Shown: positions 1 through 9,049 of the stretch, one piece after another
How the letters are laid out: each line of letters starts with the position of its first letter
How positions within the stretch are numbered: position 1 is the stretch's first letter
DNA from: Myxococcus stipitatus
GTDB lineage: Bacteria > Myxococcota > Myxococcia > Myxococcales > Myxococcaceae
DNA: 64,000 nt
Direction of reading: 5' to 3'
Assembly: GCF_038561935.1 (NCBI RefSeq)
Contig: NZ_CP102770.1
Location: 3,906,001-3,970,000, forward strand
Program-made: the position numbers and the translations under genes
The notes under the pieces: generated by a model
What the model was told of the DNA's origin: nothing
Seen by the model: the letters and a program-made list of their open reading frames with translations, nothing else
The model's database searches: none

Positions 1-79
1 TCGTCTTGCCGGACAGTCCTGGTCCGTAGAAGACGATTTTGGCGGCCACCTCGCGGGCCATCAGATTCACGCTGCTCAC
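1..79 (-). CDS. MglA-like small GTPase, N-terminal fragment
   Basis: Only the first 26 codons are in the window; the gene runs off the left edge. It starts at a GTG whose last two bases lie in the anmK stop (GTGA overlap, 76-79), so it is translationally coupled to anmK. The visible protein has a hydrophobic first strand (KIVFYG) leading into a P-loop GPGLSGKT at residues 19-26. The strand-plus-YGPGL-SGKT pattern is that of bacterial MglA/Arf-like GTPases, which control cell polarity and gliding in myxobacteria. A second in-frame ATG at residue 7 is an alternative start. Whether it is MglA itself or a paralogue cannot be told from this fragment; coupling to cell-wall recycling genes favours a paralogue. 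Confidence 0.7.
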   Translation of the reverse strand, partial: MSSVNLMAREVAAKIVFYGPGLSGKT

Positions 80-1230
80 GGTGTCAGCTTTCCTAGAACG
101 ACTCGACGCTTCGCGCCAGTTGCGGACGGGACATTCGCCGGAGTCCCCACGAGGTATTCGGCCGCGAGCAAGGCGAACAACGCCGCTTCTTTCGCGCCTT
201 CCGGAAAACCCAGCGTATCAAGCCGCCGGAGGGGAAGGGGTGCCAGGCGAGCCTCGAGCCGCTCCATCAGCCGAGGGTTTCGTGTGCCGCCGCCGGAAAC
301 ATACATGGCTTCGAGACTGGGCGCGCGAGGCGACCCCCACGTTTCGTATGCCCGCGCGATGCTCTCCACGGTGAGCTCCAGCGCGGTGGCCAGCACGTCG
401 TGGGGCCGCTCCGGGTAGCGCGTCCACAGCTTCTCCACCAGGGTGTCGCCGTAGCGCTCGCGCCCCGTGCTCTTGGGGGGAGGACGCGCGAGGAACGCGT
501 CCGCGAGCAGCTCCGTCAGCAGCTCCGGAATCACCTTCCCCTGTCGCGACAGCGTCCCATCCACGTCGCACTGGAGCCGCCCCTGGCTGACGCGACGCGC
601 CAGCCCGTCCAGCACCATGTTCCCAGGCCCGGTGTCGAAGGCGAGGGTGTCCTCCAGCCGAGCGCCGATGAGGGACACGTTGGAGATGCCGCCGATGTTC
701 AGGAGCGCGCGAGGGGCCTCCGGATTCCGGAACGCCACCCAGTCGAAATAGGGCACCAGGGGCGCGCCATGGCCCCCGGCCGCGACGTCCCGGGTGCGGA
801 AGTCGCTGATGACGGGCAGGCCCGTGCGCTCGGCGATGACGGCGGGCTCGCCAATCTGGAGCGTGGAGGGGATGTCCGCCGCGCCCGGCGGGTGATGCGC
901 CATGGTCTGCCCATGCGAGCCGATGGCGCACACGTCCGACGTGGAGAGCCCCGCCTGCTCGATGGCCTGGAGCGCGGCGCGGGCGAAGTACTCGCCGAGC
1001 TCGAAGTCGAGCTGGCTCAGCGAGCGCGCGTCCTGGGCGCCCAGGATTCGGGTGACGAGGTCGGGCGGGAAGGGAAGGGAGACGTGGGAAAGCAGCCGCA
1101 GCCGGGCCCCGCCGCCCGTGCCGGTGATTTCACACAGCGCGGCCTCGACCGCGTCCGCGCTGGTTCCGGACAGGAGTCCCACACACACGCGGGGACGTTG
1201 AGAATCCGAGACGGGAAAGGGGAGCCGCAT
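76..1230 (-). CDS. anmK: Anhydro-N-acetylmuramic acid kinase AnmK
   Basis: The 384-residue protein matches AnmK in length and layout. AnmK opens the 1,6-anhydro ring of anhydro-MurNAc released in peptidoglycan turnover and phosphorylates it to MurNAc-6-phosphate in the cytoplasm. Visible signatures are the N-terminal nucleotide loop (GLLSGTSADAVEAAL, about residues 18-32), the segment SDFRTRDVAAGGHGAPLVP holding the catalytic Asp, and the FDTGPGN motif in the middle. The usual GTS-x-DG-x-D loop reads GTSADAVEA here, a mild departure. It lies 48 bases downstream of murQ on the same strand, so product and next enzyme are co-expressed. It is followed by the overlapping GTPase start. Confidence 0.93.
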   Translation of the reverse strand: MRLPFPVSDSQRPRVCVGLLSGTSADAVEAALCEITGTGGGARLRLLSHVSLPFPPDLVTRILGAQDARSLSQLDFELGEYFARAALQAIEQAGLSTSDVCAIGSHGQTMAHHPPGAADIPSTLQIGEPAVIAERTGLPVISDFRTRDVAAGGHGAPLVPYFDWVAFRNPEAPRALLNIGGISNVSLIGARLEDTLAFDTGPGNMVLDGLARRVSQGRLQCDVDGTLSRQGKVIPELLTELLADAFLARPPPKSTGRERYGDTLVEKLWTRYPERPHDVLATALELTVESIARAYETWGSPRAPSLEAMYVSGGGTRNPRLMERLEARLAPLPLRRLDTLGFPEGAKEAALFALLAAEYLVGTPANVPSATGAKRRVVLGKLTP

Positions 1231-1278
1231 GCCCCCAATCTATGAACGACCTCCCACGCTCGGCCCCGGGGTGGAGGC

Positions 1279-2214
1279 TCAAGTGGGGCCGCGTGCGTGC
1301 GCGCGCTTACGTCTGGGCTCGGCGAGCTCTCGCAGGCCGTTGTCCCGAAGACGTTTGCGAGCGTCGCGGGCGGTGAGCCCGGTGAAATGCATGGCCACGG
1401 CCACCTTCACCTCGCCGCCGGAGGACTCCAGGAGTCGGGTTGCCTCGGGGAGGGGGAGGTTCGTCAACTCGGCCACCATGCGTGCCGCCCGGGCCCGCAG
1501 CTTCGCGTTGACGGGCCGCACGTCCACCATGCGCCCGCGATACACCTTGCCGAGCGAGACGAAGGCTGCGGTGGTGATGGCGTTGAGGATCAGCTTGGTG
1601 GCCGTGCCCGCCTTCAGCCGCGTGGAGCCCGCGACCAGCTCTGGCCCCGTGCGCGCCAGCACCAGCGTGTCCACGTCCGCGCGGCTCCGGGGGCGGTTGC
1701 AGCACACCAGCACCGTGTGGGCCCCGCGCTGGTGGGCCTCGGCCAGCGCACCCCGGACGTAGGGTGTGGAGGCACTCGCGGAGATGCCGCAGACCACGTC
1801 GAGAGGGCCCGCGGCGAAGGCACGCACGTCCGCGGCGCCCGCCTGGGCGTCGTCCTCGGCGCCTTCCACGGCCTGGGTCATCGCCCGGCGTCCACCCGCG
1901 AGGCGGGATTGGACCTGCGTGGGCGAGCTTCCGAACGTAGGAGGGCATTCACTGGCGTCGAGGACACCGAGGCGTCCACTCGTACCAGCGCCGACGTAGA
2001 GGAGTCTGCCGCCCGCCCGCAAGGCATTCGCTACGGCCGTCGCTGCTTCAGCAACGGCGCGGAGCGCTGGGCGAACCGCCTGGACGGCGACGACGTCCTC
2101 GTCATGTAACCGGCGGACGACCGACCCGATGGAGCATAGATCTAGGTCGTCCGCGCGGGGGTGAAGCCGCTCGGTGGGAGGGAGTTTCGTGGATGATGCG
2201 CGAGAGGAACCCAC
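1279..2214 (-). CDS. murQ: N-acetylmuramic acid 6-phosphate etherase MurQ
   Basis: A 311-residue SIS-domain sugar isomerase/lyase. MurQ cleaves the D-lactyl ether of MurNAc-6-phosphate to give GlcNAc-6-phosphate, the step after AnmK. The family signature is clear: PTERLHPR near the N terminus, GAGTSGRLGVLDASECPPTF at about residues 96-115, then VEGAEDDA and the CGISASASTPYV stretch of the sugar-phosphate site. The C-terminal third is the helical tail typical of MurQ, ending in a basic stretch. It is first in the murQ-anmK-GTPase group. It is convergent-free: rpmB, also on the minus strand, ends 16 bases upstream of its start. Confidence 0.94.
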   Translation of the reverse strand: MGSSRASSTKLPPTERLHPRADDLDLCSIGSVVRRLHDEDVVAVQAVRPALRAVAEAATAVANALRAGGRLLYVGAGTSGRLGVLDASECPPTFGSSPTQVQSRLAGGRRAMTQAVEGAEDDAQAGAADVRAFAAGPLDVVCGISASASTPYVRGALAEAHQRGAHTVLVCCNRPRSRADVDTLVLARTGPELVAGSTRLKAGTATKLILNAITTAAFVSLGKVYRGRMVDVRPVNAKLRARAARMVAELTNLPLPEATRLLESSGGEVKVAVAMHFTGLTARDARKRLRDNGLRELAEPRRKRAHARGPT

Positions 2215-2230
2215 CCCCGAGCGCCCGACT

Positions 2231-2422
2231 TCAAGCCGCCTTCGTCACCTTGCCCGCCTTGATGCAGCGGGTGCAGGCCAGAACGCGCTCCGTGCGGCCC
2301 TCGACGCTGGCCCGGACCTTCTGCAGGTTCGGGAGGGTCCGCTTCTTGGTCTTGTTGTTCGCGTGGCTGACGTTGTTGCCGACGAGCGGACGCTTGCCAC
2401 AGATGTCACACTTCCACGCCAT
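2231..2422 (-). CDS. rpmB: 50S ribosomal protein L28
   Basis: The 63-residue protein begins [12 protein letters not shown] and carries two CxxC pairs (CDIC near residue 5 and CTRC near residue 50). This is the zinc-binding (C+) form of L28, a late-assembly 50S subunit protein. The longer frame that continues upstream is a shadow. The ATG at 2422 is chosen because an AAGGAG ribosome site lies at 2432-2437, nine bases upstream, and because the family starts exactly there. The 104-base gap back to the preceding oxidoreductase gene contains a TTTAAT that could serve as a -10 box, but no convincing -35 box. Confidence 0.96.
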   Translation of the reverse strand: MAWKCDICGKRPLVGNNVSHANNKTKKRTLPNLQKVRASVEGRTERVLACTRCIKAGKVTKAA

Positions 2423-2526
2423 GACCTCTAACTCCTTGAAAACTGGGGCGTTGGACGCCTGCCGATTAAAGAGCGGCGGAACCTGCCAGAAAGCGGCTTG
2501 GAAATCCAGCCTTTCAGCCGTTTGGA

Positions 2527-4050
2527 TCAGCCCTTGAGCGGATCCTTCTTCTTCAACATGACTTGAACCAGGCGGGCGGCCCGGACTCCGGCGAGCAATT
2601 CGCCCTCCAGCCCGAGGCCCGGCAGCACCTCCCGGCCCGCGAGCAGCAGGTTCTTCACGGGGGTGCGCTGGGTCAAACCCGTGACGCCCAGGACTGCTTC
2701 CGACTCGAAGCTGTAGAGCGGGTGGGGCATCAGCCGCGTGCCGCGAGAGCCGCTGGCGTCCAGGTACGGCACCGAGCGCAGCAGGCGGTGCTGGGCGGTG
2801 AAGGGCATCACGGCGTCCAGCTGCGCGTCGATGCGCGAGGCGAGCGTCTGGAGGTGCTCGTCGCCCAGCTCGCGGGCTGTCGCGGGCACGAAGACGCCGG
2901 CGCAGACCACGCGCAGCCCCTCCATGTCCTTGCTCTCCTTGCCTCCGCTGGCCGTGGTGCGCACGGGGTGGAGTTGGATCAGCATGGAGCCCAGCTCGGC
3001 GTCCTGCGTATCCACCAGCGACAGCTCGCCCATGCCTCGAGGGAGCGCCGTCTCCGGCACCACCCAGTTGACGGTGAAGAGGATGGACTTCGTCGTGGAC
3101 TGGTCCAGGTGCTCCAGGAGCCCCCGGTGGTGCTTCTTGTCCGTCACCAGCCGGCGCAGCGCGCTGGAGTCCGTGGCGGCCACCAGGCACGCCGCGCGGT
3201 AGAGCGTGTCCGAGCGCACCAGCTTCACGCCCGCGAACTTGCTGCCCTCGAAGGACAGCTCCTCGACGATGAAGCCCGAGGGGCTGTCTCGCCCGAGCAC
3301 ATCGCCACCCAGCTCCGCCAGCCGCCGCGTGAGCAGCTCCCGGAGGCCGTCGTGCCCGCCGTTGAAGAAGCAGGGCGCGGACAGCACCTGGGACAGGGGC
3401 CGGGTGAGCGCGAGCGGGGACTCGGGACGGTCCAGGTGGTTGATGAAGGGGCGCAGCGAGCGCACCAGCGCGGCGGCCGGAGTCTCCGCGGCCAGGCGAG
3501 GCGGGGCCTCCAGGCCGGGGTGCGCGCGGATGAGCTTCTTGAGCCCCCAGCCCTCGAAGAAGCCGTCCGGGGGCAGGGCGGGCTGGGCCTTGAAGAAGGC
3601 GTCCGTCGCCTCGTGCTGCGCGGTGGTGCCGGCCAGGGCGCCCAGCAGCGCCTCGCCTTCCTCGCCCAGCTCGCGCGTCACCTCGGCCTTGCGGCGCGTG
3701 GCGTCCGCGTGCAGGTCCATGCGGTTCTTCGGCATGACCAGCTGGAGCTCGGGTGCGTGGGGCCGCAGCGCGCGCTGCACGGTGGTGGTGAGGCCCAGCT
3801 CGGTGAGGGCCTCCTCGATGGCGGGCATCGCCTTGAGGGGCGGCGCCACGAAGGGGGCGTAGGGGAGCACGTAGCCGCCGTGCTCGTAGCCGGGGCCCAT
3901 GCCGTCATGGTCCACCAGCAGGACGCGGTGGCCGCGCTTGGCCAACAGCGCGGCCGCGAGCGCACCGCCGAGCTGGCTGCCCAGCACGATGACGTCGTAC
4001 ACGTGCCGGGACGGGCCCGAGGGAAGCTTGAGTTTGGCTGCGGACGTCAT
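2527..4050 (-). CDS. FAD-dependent NAD(P)-binding oxidoreductase, phytoene-dehydrogenase-like
   Basis: A 507-residue flavoprotein. The N terminus has the dinucleotide fold: a hydrophobic strand, [17 protein letters not shown] and the acidic end of strand two (VLLVDHDG). The C terminus has the second FAD contact, [27 protein letters not shown]. This arrangement is shared by the COG1233 phytoene desaturase/amine oxidase group. The substrate cannot be read from the sequence; there are no carotenoid genes beside it. The start at 4050 (MTSAAKLKL) is preferred over an upstream ATG at 4071, which adds seven unlikely residues and sits in the gap. It may be transcribed with rpmB downstream. Confidence 0.8.
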   Translation of the reverse strand: MTSAAKLKLPSGPSRHVYDVIVLGSQLGGALAAALLAKRGHRVLLVDHDGMGPGYEHGGYVLPYAPFVAPPLKAMPAIEEALTELGLTTTVQRALRPHAPELQLVMPKNRMDLHADATRRKAEVTRELGEEGEALLGALAGTTAQHEATDAFFKAQPALPPDGFFEGWGLKKLIRAHPGLEAPPRLAAETPAAALVRSLRPFINHLDRPESPLALTRPLSQVLSAPCFFNGGHDGLRELLTRRLAELGGDVLGRDSPSGFIVEELSFEGSKFAGVKLVRSDTLYRAACLVAATDSSALRRLVTDKKHHRGLLEHLDQSTTKSILFTVNWVVPETALPRGMGELSLVDTQDAELGSMLIQLHPVRTTASGGKESKDMEGLRVVCAGVFVPATARELGDEHLQTLASRIDAQLDAVMPFTAQHRLLRSVPYLDASGSRGTRLMPHPLYSFESEAVLGVTGLTQRTPVKNLLLAGREVLPGLGLEGELLAGVRAARLVQVMLKKKDPLKG

Positions 4051-4134
4051 GCGGCGGGGAACACTACACAACGTCCTCGGCCGTGGCTCCCTTTTGACGA
4101 AGGTCGAAGGAGAGGGGTGCTCCTGGCCCCGGGC

Positions 4135-4821
4135 TCAGGCCCTGGGGCCGAAGAGTCGCGCCTCCAGCTCTGGCGGAAGGGCGCTGAAGTCCGGGGCCGT
4201 CCAGCGCGCGCCGGCCTGTCGGAGCTGCTCCGCGGAGGTCGTGGTGGTGATGCCCACCACCGTCATCCCCGCGTCGCGGGCGGAGTTGACGCCCAGGATG
4301 GCGTCCTCGAAGGCGAGGCACTGGGAGGGCTCCACGCCCAGCCCCTTCGCGGCGGCGAGGAAGATGTCCGGGAAGGGCTTGCCTCGGGAGACCTCCTCGG
4401 CGCCGACGATGCGGTGGAAGACGGGGCGCAGGCCCAGGCCGTCGATGACCAGCTCGCGGTTGCCCTGTGGCGCGGCGGTGGCGATGGCCAGCGGGATGTG
4501 CGCGGCGTGCAGGCGCGCGATGAAGGCCTCGGCTCCGTGGTGCAGCCGCAGGTGGGGCCGGTAGAGGGTGCGGTAGTGGTTCTCCTTCTCGTCCGCGAGC
4601 CGCTGCAGCTCCTCCGGGTCGAGGGCGCGCTCGAGCAGCTCGGGGAGGATCTCCTCGTTCTTCTTTCCGGCGAAGCGCGTCTGGAAGTCGTCGGCGGTGA
4701 GCGACAGGCCGAGCTTGCGCGCGAGTGCCACCCACGCCTGATTGTGGAAGCCCATGTTGTCGACGAGGGTCCCATCCATGTCGAAGATGGCGGCCCTCAA
4801 GGGCGTGTCGGAAGGTGTCAT
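4135..4821 (-). CDS. HAD-superfamily hydrolase, beta-phosphoglucomutase-like
   Basis: A 228-residue haloacid-dehalogenase-fold phosphatase or phosphomutase. Motif I is AIFDMDGTLVDNMGFHNQAW near residue 10, with both Asp nucleophile and acid/base Asp present. The alpha-helical cap follows. Motif II is the IATAAP segment, motif III the Lys in SRGKPFPDIFLAAA, and motif IV the acidic FEDAILGVNSARDAGM. The DGTLVDN...H pattern and cap resemble beta-phosphoglucomutase and 2-deoxyglucose-6-phosphatase types, but the sugar specificity is not readable. The ATG at 4821 gives the normal family N terminus. It is divergent from the acyl-CoA hydrolase gene that starts at 4906. Confidence 0.85.
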   Translation of the reverse strand: MTPSDTPLRAAIFDMDGTLVDNMGFHNQAWVALARKLGLSLTADDFQTRFAGKKNEEILPELLERALDPEELQRLADEKENHYRTLYRPHLRLHHGAEAFIARLHAAHIPLAIATAAPQGNRELVIDGLGLRPVFHRIVGAEEVSRGKPFPDIFLAAAKGLGVEPSQCLAFEDAILGVNSARDAGMTVVGITTTTSAEQLRQAGARWTAPDFSALPPELEARLFGPRA

Positions 4822-4905
4822 GGTTCCCCCATAGCGCGGCCGTGAAGGACTGGGGCCACGAATCGAGCGCGCCGGCTGCCCGGCGCTGATATTCCCGGGA
4901 GTCTC

Positions 4906-5988
4906 ATGAGCGATGGCGTGCGGATGGAGATGCGTGGGGCGGTGGGCCTGGTGACGCTGGACCGCCCGAAGGCGTTGAACGCGCTGAACCTGGAGATGTG
5001 CCGGGCGCTGCTTCCCCAGCTCGAGTCCTGGGCGGCGGACCCGGCGGTCAAGGCCGTGGTCATCCGGGGCGCGGGCGGCCGAGCCTTCTGCGCTGGAGGG
5101 GACGTGCGCGCGGTGGCGGCCTCCCTGTCTGAGCCTCCTCCGCCGGGACAGGAGCGCCTGTCGCGTGAGTTCTTCCGCGCCGAGTACGCGCTGAACCATC
5201 GCATCCACCACCTGGGCAAGCCGTACGTGTCGCTCGTGGATGGCATCTGCATGGGCGGCGGCCTGGGGCTCTCCATCCATGGCGCGTACCGTGTCGTCAC
5301 GGAGAAGCTGGTGCTGGCGATGCCGGAGACGGCGCTGGGGCTCTTCCCGGACGTGGGCGGAGGCTGGTTCCTGCCGCGCTTCCCGGGCGAGTCGGGGACG
5401 TACCTGGGCCTGACGGGCGCCCGGTGCAGCGCGGCGGATGCGATGTGGCTGGGCTACGGAACGCACCACGTGGAGTCGGTGCGGGTGGATGCGCTGCTGG
5501 AGGCGCTCGTCGGCGCGGAGTGGGGAACGGGGGCGGCGAGCGCGGTGGTGGAGGAGGTGCTCGCGCGCTTCCACGCGGATGCGGGGACGTCCGCGCTGGC
5601 CACACAGCACGCGTCGATGGACCGGTGCTTCGCGGCGGAGCGGGTGGAGGACATCCAGCAGGCCCTGGAAGTGGAAGGCACGCCCTGGGCGCAGGAGACG
5701 TGGGCCACGCTGCTGCGCATGTGTCCCCTGAGCTTGAAGGTGTCGCTGCGGCAGCTGCGCATGGGACGCGGCCGGAGCTACGACGAGATGGTGGGCATCG
5801 AGTACCGGCTGAGCCAGGCACTGACGGCGCGCGAGGACTTCCGTGAGGGAATCCGCGCGGTGCTGGTGGACAAGGACGGCAAGGCGCGCTGGCGCCCGGG
5901 AACACTCGGCGACGTCAAGGACGCGGACGTGGAGGCGTGCTTCGCGCCACGGCCGGGAGACGAACTCGTCCTGTCTCCGCCGAAGTGA
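4906..5988 (+). CDS. Enoyl-CoA hydratase/isomerase family, 3-hydroxyisobutyryl-CoA hydrolase-like
   Basis: The 360 residues are about 100 more than a simple enoyl-CoA hydratase and fit the 3-hydroxyisobutyryl-CoA hydrolase subgroup of the crotonase fold, which acts in valine breakdown. Visible signatures: LDRPKALNALN near residue 20, the oxyanion-hole segments RAFCAGGDVRA and GICMGGGLGLS, and PETALGLFPDVGGGWFLPR with the catalytic Glu and Asp. The extended C-terminal half with the CP-S-K helix (MCPLSLKVSL) is also typical of that hydrolase. The start at ATG 4906 has a GGGAG just upstream. No other branched-chain catabolic gene is adjacent, so the substrate is inferred from family only. Confidence 0.85.
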   Translation: MSDGVRMEMRGAVGLVTLDRPKALNALNLEMCRALLPQLESWAADPAVKAVVIRGAGGRAFCAGGDVRAVAASLSEPPPPGQERLSREFFRAEYALNHRIHHLGKPYVSLVDGICMGGGLGLSIHGAYRVVTEKLVLAMPETALGLFPDVGGGWFLPRFPGESGTYLGLTGARCSAADAMWLGYGTHHVESVRVDALLEALVGAEWGTGAASAVVEEVLARFHADAGTSALATQHASMDRCFAAERVEDIQQALEVEGTPWAQETWATLLRMCPLSLKVSLRQLRMGRGRSYDEMVGIEYRLSQALTAREDFREGIRAVLVDKDGKARWRPGTLGDVKDADVEACFAPRPGDELVLSPPK

Positions 5989-5992
5989 GGGA

Positions 5993-6550
5993 CTACAAGT
6001 CCTCGTCGCTGACGACGGTGACACCCTCGGAGCGAAGCAGCGCGGTGGTGATGCCCTCGCCCGAGCGCAGCACGCCGGACTCGTAGACGCGCTGGCTTCC
6101 GCAGGAAGGGCTCTTCTCTTTCAGGAGGGCCACCGTGGCGCCGAAGCCGCGCGCCGCATCGAGGGCCAGGCGTGCACCGCGCTTGAAGTCCTCGGTGCGG
6201 TCCACGCGGGCCTCGCGCTCCAGCGCTTGTGCCTGTCCTCGCCAGACGTCGACGCCCGTTCCACCGCACAGGTCGACAGGAGGTCGCGGAATCGGAAGGC
6301 CCGAGCCCACCTCGGGACAGACGGGGACGACGGCCTTGCCCTCGAGCGCGGCGAGGACCTTCTCGGAGCGTTGCGAGCGGCCGTCGTACCGACAGGCCTC
6401 ACCCAACAGACACGCGCTCACGATGACCACGGGGGCCTGGTGCAGCGCCTCGCGTCGCTCCTCCTCGGACTGCTGCTTCGCGGCGCATACCGGGGTGGCC
6501 GCGTCCGAGGAGGGCCGAGCCGCACCGGGACGCTCCGGCGAGTCCGTCAC
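5993..6550 (-). CDS. DUF523 / TudS-type thiouracil desulfurase-like protein
   Basis: A 185-residue protein of the DUF523 family; members studied biochemically (TudS) bind an iron-sulfur cluster and remove sulfur from 2-thiouracil. The three family cysteines are present: SACLLGEACRYDG near residue 45, VPVCPEVGSGLP in the middle, and EKSPSCGS near residue 145. About 40 residues precede the family domain. They include two extra Cys-poor, Glu-rich turns and may be linker, or the true start may lie downstream. The GTG start at 6550 overlaps the purN stop by four bases (GTGA), so it is the third gene of the purM-purN unit. Assignment of the reaction is by family only. Confidence 0.82.
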   Translation of the reverse strand: MTDSPERPGAARPSSDAATPVCAAKQQSEEERREALHQAPVVIVSACLLGEACRYDGRSQRSEKVLAALEGKAVVPVCPEVGSGLPIPRPPVDLCGGTGVDVWRGQAQALEREARVDRTEDFKRGARLALDAARGFGATVALLKEKSPSCGSQRVYESGVLRSGEGITTALLRSEGVTVVSDEDL

Positions 6551-7212
6551 TTCACAGCCCCGGGGCTTCGCAGCGCGAGCTCGCTGGTCGTCGGCACCGC
6601 CGACACGCGGGTCCTCGTGCCGTCAATCGACACCTGCCCCGTCACCGCGAGCCTCACCGCCAGCGGGTACAGCCGGTGCTCCTCGGCGAGGATGCGCGCG
6701 CCCAGGCTCTTCTCATCGTCCTCCGGCAGCACGGGCACCGCGGCCTGTCCGATGATGGGGCCCGTGTCCGTGCCGGCGTCCACGAAGTGCACGGTGCACC
6801 CCGTCACCTTCACCCCGCGCTCCAGGGCCTGCCGCTGCGCATGCAGCCCGGGGAACGAAGGGAGCAGGGACGGGTGGATGTTCAGGACGCGGCCGGAGAA
6901 GCGCCCCAGGAAGTCCGCGCTCAACAGCCGCATGAACCCCGCCAGGCACACCCACTCCACGCCCGCCGAGCGCAGCGCGTCCAGGATCGCCGCCTCGAAC
7001 TCCGGCTTGGAGGCATGCGCCTTGTGGTCCACCACCACTGTGGCGACCCCCGCCGCGCGCGCACGCTCCAGGGCGTACGCGGTGGGGACGTTCGACACGA
7101 CGCAGGCGACCTCGGCCGGAAAGTCCTCGCGAGCGCACGCGTCCAGCAGCGCCTGGAGATTGCTCCCGCTGCCGCTGACGAGCACGCCCAGCCGGACCCG
7201 CCGTCCGCTCAT
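6547..7212 (-). CDS. purN: Phosphoribosylglycinamide formyltransferase PurN
   Basis: The 221-residue protein transfers the formyl group from 10-formyl-tetrahydrofolate to GAR in purine synthesis. Signatures: [19 protein letters not shown] at the N terminus, LAGFMRLLS, then [14 protein letters not shown] with the catalytic Asn and His, and the [13 protein letters not shown] segment with the catalytic Asp. The ATG at 7212 overlaps the purM stop (ATGA), so the two genes are translationally coupled in pathway-neighbour order. The tail of about 20 residues after the formyltransferase domain is slightly longer than in E. coli. It is followed by the overlapping TudS-like gene. Confidence 0.96.
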   Translation of the reverse strand: MSGRRVRLGVLVSGSGSNLQALLDACAREDFPAEVACVVSNVPTAYALERARAAGVATVVVDHKAHASKPEFEAAILDALRSAGVEWVCLAGFMRLLSADFLGRFSGRVLNIHPSLLPSFPGLHAQRQALERGVKVTGCTVHFVDAGTDTGPIIGQAAVPVLPEDDEKSLGARILAEEHRLYPLAVRLAVTGQVSIDGTRTRVSAVPTTSELALRSPGAVK

Positions 7213-8246
7213 GGCTCGATGACCGCCGTGGCCTCGCCCTGGCCCGCCTCGATGCGGCCCACCTCGGAGGCCTCGACGCCTCGGGCGCGCAGCACCTCCA
7301 GCGCCTTCGCGACGTCCTCCTTCGCCACCACGGCGATGAGGCCCAGGCCCATGTTGAACGTGCTGAACATCTCGTCGCGTTCCACGCTGCCCAGCTTCGC
7401 GATGAGGTCGAAGATGGGCGGCTTCACCCACAACTTCTCACTCAGCACCGCGCGAGTCCCATCCGGCAGGCACCGGGGCAGGTTGCCCGGAATCCCGCTG
7501 CCGGTGATGTGCGCCATGCCCTTGACCTTCACCGCGGCCAGCAGCGCCAGCGCGTCCTTCACGTAGATGCGCGTGGGCTCCAGGAGCGCGTCGCCCAGCG
7601 GACGGCCCAGGCCCTCGGGCGTCGCGTCCAGCGCGAGCTTCGCGTCCTCGAGCAGCACCTTGCGCGCCAGCGAGTAGCCGTTGCTGTGCAGCCCCGAGGA
7701 CGTCAGCCCGATGAGCGCGTCCCCCGGCCGGATGCTCTTGCCGTCGATGATGGCCGACCGCTCCACCACGCCCACGCAGAAGCCCGCCAGGTCGTACTCG
7801 CCCCGCGCGTAGAAGCCCGGCATCTCCGCCGTCTCGCCGCCCAGGAGCGTGCACCCGGCCTGCTCGCAGCCCTGGGCGATGCCCTTGACCACCTCGGCCG
7901 CGGCGTCCACCTCCAGCCGCCCGGTGGCGAAGTAGTCCAGGAAGAAGAGGGGCTCCGCGCCGCAGGTGAGGATGTCGTTCACCGACATGGCCACCAGGTC
8001 GATGCCCACCGTGCCGTGCCGGCCCGCGGTGAACGCCACCTTCAGCTTCGTCCCCACCCCATCCGTGCCGGCCACCAGCACCGGCTCCCGGTATTTGCCC
8101 GGGGGCAGGGCGAACAGCCCGCCGAAGCCGCCCACTCCTGCGACGACTTCGGGGCGCATCGTGCGCGCGGCGTAGGGCTTGATTCGGTCGACAAAGGCGT
8201 CGCCGGCCTCGATATCCACTCCGGACTGCTTGTAGGTCGTTCCCAC
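7209..8246 (-). CDS. purM: Phosphoribosylformylglycinamidine cyclo-ligase PurM (AIR synthetase)
   Basis: AIR synthetase closes the imidazole ring in step five of purine synthesis, using ATP. The GTG at 8246 gives 345 residues starting [15 protein letters not shown], exactly the family length; an upstream extension to 8351 has no family counterpart. Motifs: [53 protein letters not shown], and [18 protein letters not shown]. The C-terminal [16 protein letters not shown] is also diagnostic. It heads the coupled purM-purN-TudS unit and is divergent from the CRP-like regulator, with about 150 bases between the start codons. No purine operator could be recognised there. Confidence 0.96.
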   Translation of the reverse strand: MGTTYKQSGVDIEAGDAFVDRIKPYAARTMRPEVVAGVGGFGGLFALPPGKYREPVLVAGTDGVGTKLKVAFTAGRHGTVGIDLVAMSVNDILTCGAEPLFFLDYFATGRLEVDAAAEVVKGIAQGCEQAGCTLLGGETAEMPGFYARGEYDLAGFCVGVVERSAIIDGKSIRPGDALIGLTSSGLHSNGYSLARKVLLEDAKLALDATPEGLGRPLGDALLEPTRIYVKDALALLAAVKVKGMAHITGSGIPGNLPRCLPDGTRAVLSEKLWVKPPIFDLIAKLGSVERDEMFSTFNMGLGLIAVVAKEDVAKALEVLRARGVEASEVGRIEAGQGEATAVIEP

Positions 8247-8397
8247 GCGCGGCCTTCTATCGACAGGCGCGCCCGTTGTCTCGGCCCGCGACATGCCGGT
8301 GTCGGGTTTGTGTCGGGCCGCCTGCACGTGCTGTCCCACCGGTCCCCACAAAAGGGAATTTGACCAGGGGGGGAGGGGCTGATTGACTCCTTGCAGG

Positions 8398-9048
8398 ATG
8401 GGCGCCGAGGAAACCCTCTTTCAACGTTTCGGCAAGGAATTCTCCAAGGGCACCGAGCTCTTTCGTGAGGGAGAAGCCGGCCGTGAGATGTTTGTCATCC
8501 AGGCCGGCAAGGTCTCCATCTCCAAGCGGGTCCGGGATGTGGAGAAGGTGCTCGCGGTGCTGGGGCCCGGTGAGTTCTTCGGGGAGATGGCCATCATCTC
8601 CAACAAGCCCCGCAATGCGTCCGCGGTGGTCAACGAGGACGCCCGGCTGCTGGTCATCGACCCCAAGACCTTCGAGGCGATGATCCGCGGCAACGCGGAG
8701 ATCGCCGTCCGGATGATCAAGAAGCTGGCCGAGCGGCTGTCCGAGGCCGACGCCCAGATCGAGAACCTGCTGCACAACGACCCGGCCAGCCGGGTGGTGC
8801 ACCAGCTCATGCAACAGGCCCTCACGCGGGGCCGCCAGGTGGAAGACGGCACCGAGGTCGACTTCGTCATCCGCGAGATGCCTCGCCAGATTGGCGTGGG
8901 CGAGCCCGCGGTGCGCAACGTGCTCGAGCGGATGATCCGCGCGGGCCTCATCTCACGCAGCGGCGACCGAGTCACCGTGTACGACACGACCAGACTCCAC
9001 GACTTCCTCCAGTACCTGGAGATGAAGTGGAAGTTCGGAGACCTCTAG
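8398..9048 (+). CDS. CRP/FNR-family cyclic-nucleotide-binding transcription regulator
   Basis: A 216-residue two-domain regulator. The N-terminal jelly-roll includes [28 protein letters not shown] and the phosphate-binding-cassette region [20 protein letters not shown] at about residues 60-80. The R-x-A-S end of that cassette favours cyclic-nucleotide binding. A long dimer helix follows, then a winged helix-turn-helix ([27 protein letters not shown]). No FNR-type cysteine cluster is present. The ATG at 8398 is the conventional start. A TTG at 8383 has a better placed GGAGGGG and could be the true start, adding five residues. The next gene starts two bases after its stop and may act on cyclic nucleotides, suggesting one signalling unit. 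Confidence 0.88.
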   Translation: MGAEETLFQRFGKEFSKGTELFREGEAGREMFVIQAGKVSISKRVRDVEKVLAVLGPGEFFGEMAIISNKPRNASAVVNEDARLLVIDPKTFEAMIRGNAEIAVRMIKKLAERLSEADAQIENLLHNDPASRVVHQLMQQALTRGRQVEDGTEVDFVIREMPRQIGVGEPAVRNVLERMIRAGLISRSGDRVTVYDTTRLHDFLQYLEMKWKFGDL

Positions 9049-9049
9049 C

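Noticed and set aside
2563..4845. Long plus-strand frame of 760 codons opposite the FAD oxidoreductase and HAD genes
   Set aside because: Shadow of high third-position GC in the real minus-strand genes; the peptide is Arg/Gly/Ala/His-rich and matches no protein family. The same applies to the frames 14982-17321, 18059-20590, 49984-52149 and 37460-41020 upstream of the cyclase.
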